From Clostridia bacterium (GTDB taxonomy: Bacteria; Bacillota; Peptococcia; Peptococcales; SKKY01), in the NCBI GenBank assembly GCA_007123515.1, contig SKKY01000093.1, forward strand, positions 1 through 15,975: a stretch of DNA of 15,975 nucleotides, written 5' to 3'. The translations under genes were made by a program, and so were the position numbers. The notes below the pieces were generated by a model. It worked only from the letters and a program-made list of their open reading frames with translations, did not search any database and was not told the origin of the DNA. Shown in pieces: positions 14,178 through 15,975 of this stretch (positions within the stretch are counted from its first letter, which is position 1; each line of letters begins with the position of its first letter).

Positions 14178-14714
14178 ATGATCTATGTTTGTCCACAGTG
14201 CTGCGGTAGCGGACTGTCTATAGATACAAATGAAAAATGTGATTTATGCCATGGCCAAAAAACCATCGTTTTACAACCCGCTGAGGTGGAAGTAAAAGTC
14301 AGGTATCATACGCCGGATCTTATCAGAATGGAAAAAATAGAAAAAGGTGATTGGATTGATCTGCGAGCCGCTCAGGATGTGGTGTTAGAAAAAGGAAAAC
14401 AACATCTTATTCCGTTAGGCATATCGGTACAATTACCGGAAAATTTTGAAGCTCATGTAGTTCCGAGAAGCGGTGCCTATAAAAATTTTAAAATCATACA
14501 GACTAACAGCACCGGCATTATTGATGAATCTTATTGTGGTAATGATGACCAGTGGATGATGCCTGTTTATGCTTTTGAAGATGGCCGGATTGAAAAAAAT
14601 GACAGAATCTGTCAGTTTAAAATTGTTAAAAAAATGCCACCCATTCGTTTTACGGAAGTGGATAAACTTACCAATCAAAACAGAAACGGATTTAGCTCTA
14701 CCGGTGTAAAGTAA
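14178..14714 (+). CDS. dut: dUTP diphosphatase with N-terminal DnaJ-like zinc-finger segment
   Basis: The protein has 178 residues. Residues about 40-178 carry the five motifs of trimeric dUTPases: Asp61-Leu-Arg-Ala, Pro-Arg97-Ser-Gly, GIIDESYCG (113-121) with catalytic Asp116 and Tyr119, RICQF (143-147) and the C-terminal NRNGFSSTG arm (168-176), a variant of RGxxGFGSTG. It converts dUTP to dUMP, keeping uracil out of DNA and supplying thymidylate synthesis. Residues 1-30 add two CxxC motifs, CPQCCGSG (5-12) and CDLCHGQK (21-28), in the style of the DnaJ cysteine-rich repeat, where they bind zinc. This extension is absent from standard dUTPases. The gene follows nrdJ by 11 bases, so both deoxynucleotide steps are made from one transcript. 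The motif 3 wording is typical of a clostridial and phage-like dUTPase branch. Confidence 0.92.
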   Translation: MIYVCPQCCGSGLSIDTNEKCDLCHGQKTIVLQPAEVEVKVRYHTPDLIRMEKIEKGDWIDLRAAQDVVLEKGKQHLIPLGISVQLPENFEAHVVPRSGAYKNFKIIQTNSTGIIDESYCGNDDQWMMPVYAFEDGRIEKNDRICQFKIVKKMPPIRFTEVDKLTNQNRNGFSSTGVK

Positions 14715-14740
14715 AACAAAATTTCGGATGAAATAAGAAG

Positions 14741-14776
14741 AACGCTCTCTGACAAGATAATCAGAGAGCGTTTTTT
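14741..14776. terminator. Bidirectional terminator between dut and the hydrogenase gene
   Basis: AACGCTCTCTGA (14741-14752) pairs perfectly with TCAGAGAGCGTT (14761-14772) over an 8-base loop, followed by T residues (14771-14776). It closes the nrdJ-dut operon and can serve the convergent hydrogenase transcript. Confidence 0.9.
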
Positions 14777-14786
14777 AATTAGATTT

Positions 14787-15975
14787 TTAAATTCTTTTAC
14801 GAGGAACGTAATGAGTATGCAGAAGTTTATGAGCCTTTTCACTTCCCGGTTTATCGAGATATTCCTCATATAGTGTTTGAATGTACGGGTTTTCATGAGA
14901 TTTTCTTAGCTTCTTATTTTTGTCGGCCTGATAAATAGCCATCTGACGTTTCTTAATGATCTCCATATCACCATGATGATATGGTTGTCCGCCACCACCG
15001 ATACAACCACCGGGACAGGCCATAATTTCAATTGCATCAAAGTGGGAGATCCCGTCACGAATGTCTTCTAACAATTTCCTTGCATTACCGAGACCATGAG
15101 CGATACCGATTCGCAAATTCTTATCACCAACCTTAACGGTAGCTGAGCGAATGCCCTCTAAACCTCGAAGCTGTTCAAAATCAATTTTTTCAAGGGGCTC
15201 TTTAGTCATCCATTCATAAACCGTTCTTACAGCGGCTTCAATTACGCCTCCGGTCGCTCCGAAAATGACAGACGCTCCGGTACTTTCGCCAAGGATTGAA
15301 TCAAAATCACTGTCAGGCAAACGGTTGAAATTAATACCGGCTTCTTTGAGCATATGTCCGAGCTCGCGGGTAGTGATGACGATATCCACGTTTTCATTTT
15401 CATCTTTTGTCAGTTCTGAACGTTTAGCTTCAGCTTTTTTAGCCAGGCAGGGCATAACCGATACCATGATAATGTCTTCGGGATCGATGTTCATTTTTTC
15501 CGCATAGTAGGTTTTTGAGATGGCCCCTAGCATAATCATTGGTGATTTGCAGGTAGAGGGGATATCCAACAGATCAGGAAACTGATGTTCAAAGAACTTA
15601 ACCCAGGCCGGACAGCAGCTTGTCAGCATCGGAAGTGTTCCACCGTGCTCGATCCTGTGAATTAGTTCAGAGGCTTCTTCCATAATGGTCAGATCTGCAC
15701 CAAAATTAGTATCAAAAATTCCGTCAAAATGTAAAGCGCGTAAGGCGCTGACTAACTTCCCTGTTGAAATGCTTCCGGCATCTAGCCCGAAAAGCTCTCC
15801 AATGGCTACCCGAACTGCCGGTGCCACTTGGACAACAACATGTTTATCGGGGGAATTCAGGGCCTGCCAGACCTTAGATGTGTTATCAATCTCTGTTAAA
15901 GCGGCTGTCGGGCAAACCGCCACACACTGCCCGCAGAAAGTGCAGGAAGTATCAGCCATATCCAATTGAAAAGCC
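14787..15975 (-). CDS. hydA: [FeFe] hydrogenase catalytic subunit, C-terminal part (partial, runs off right edge)
   Basis: The frame stays open to the right edge (Ala-Phe-Gln-Leu-Asp precedes the first Met), so the N-terminus is outside the window. Visible are the last ferredoxin-type cluster site CTFCGQCVAVCP (about 15911-15944), the three H-cluster signatures TSCCPAW (15603-15623), MPCLAKKAEAKR and MACPGGCIGGGGQP, and the small-subunit-like tail ending NPYIQTLYEEYL ... AHKLLHTHY. All cysteines that hold the H-cluster are present, so it should make or use H2. The size and tail fit the catalytic subunit of soluble clostridial enzymes such as HndD/HydA of NAD(P)- or ferredoxin-linked complexes. 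As the last gene before a terminator it matches the usual order, in which this subunit follows the diaphorase genes; those would lie beyond the edge. Confidence 0.93.
   Translation of the reverse strand, partial: AFQLDMADTSCTFCGQCVAVCPTAALTEIDNTSKVWQALNSPDKHVVVQVAPAVRVAIGELFGLDAGSISTGKLVSALRALHFDGIFDTNFGADLTIMEEASELIHRIEHGGTLPMLTSCCPAWVKFFEHQFPDLLDIPSTCKSPMIMLGAISKTYYAEKMNIDPEDIIMVSVMPCLAKKAEAKRSELTKDENENVDIVITTRELGHMLKEAGINFNRLPDSDFDSILGESTGASVIFGATGGVIEAAVRTVYEWMTKEPLEKIDFEQLRGLEGIRSATVKVGDKNLRIGIAHGLGNARKLLEDIRDGISHFDAIEIMACPGGCIGGGGQPYHHGDMEIIKKRQMAIYQADKNKKLRKSHENPYIQTLYEEYLDKPGSEKAHKLLHTHYVPRKRI

Noticed and set aside
1..15975. CRISPR arrays, tRNA or rRNA genes, prophage or intact transposase
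   Set aside because: No regularly spaced repeats, cloverleaf-like segments or phage or transposase coding motifs were seen on either strand.

Overview
The window looks like chromosomal DNA of an anaerobic, low-to-mid G+C Firmicute, probably a clostridium. The pointers are strong AGGAGG-type ribosome binding sites, sigma-A-like promoters with 17-base spacers, a coenzyme B12-dependent (class II) ribonucleotide reductase, an [FeFe] hydrogenase with a complete H-cluster motif set, a CGGC-domain protein and an ECF sigma / zinc-finger anti-sigma pair with a Firmicutes-style sensor domain. The genus cannot be fixed from the sequence alone.

Bases 1-1700 hold the end of a complex-I-type operon: the tail of an antiporter-like membrane subunit and then a complete nuoM, closed by a strong hairpin terminator. 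Bases 1711-4320 hold a leftward pair (PLP aminotransferase, then YraN-family protein), divergent from a flavodoxin-fold protein across a short intergenic region that contains an inverted repeat. Bases 4321-7051 hold two leftward genes, an ABC-F ATPase and a YfcH-type sugar-epimerase-fold protein. Bases 7212-9365 hold a rightward pair, RtcB RNA ligase and a DUF4236-membrane-TPR protein. Bases 9434-11207 hold the leftward ECF sigma factor and anti-sigma factor, whose genes overlap by 11 bases. Bases 11413-11802 encode a cysteine-rich CGGC protein, followed by a REP-like palindrome. Bases 11977-14714 form a rightward deoxynucleotide operon, class II ribonucleotide reductase followed by dUTPase. 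The last 1.2 kb is the C-terminal part of an [FeFe] hydrogenase read leftward off the right edge.

The best supported regulatory reading is at nrdJ. A sigma-A promoter is followed by a near-perfect NrdR box at the expected transcription start, and a second half-conserved box lies 31 bases downstream over the GTG start codon. The dUTPase carries an extra N-terminal pair of CxxC motifs resembling a DnaJ-type zinc finger. The ECF sigma gene is preceded by a candidate ECF-type promoter, which suggests autoregulation.

Most of the window is housekeeping or ordinary accessory sequence. I see no CRISPR array, tRNA, rRNA, prophage, intact transposase or clearly new multi-gene system. Apart from the edges, no stretch longer than about 260 bases lacks a gene. 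Several gene starts were moved inward from the longest possible reading frame because a ribosome binding site lies inside the longer frame.
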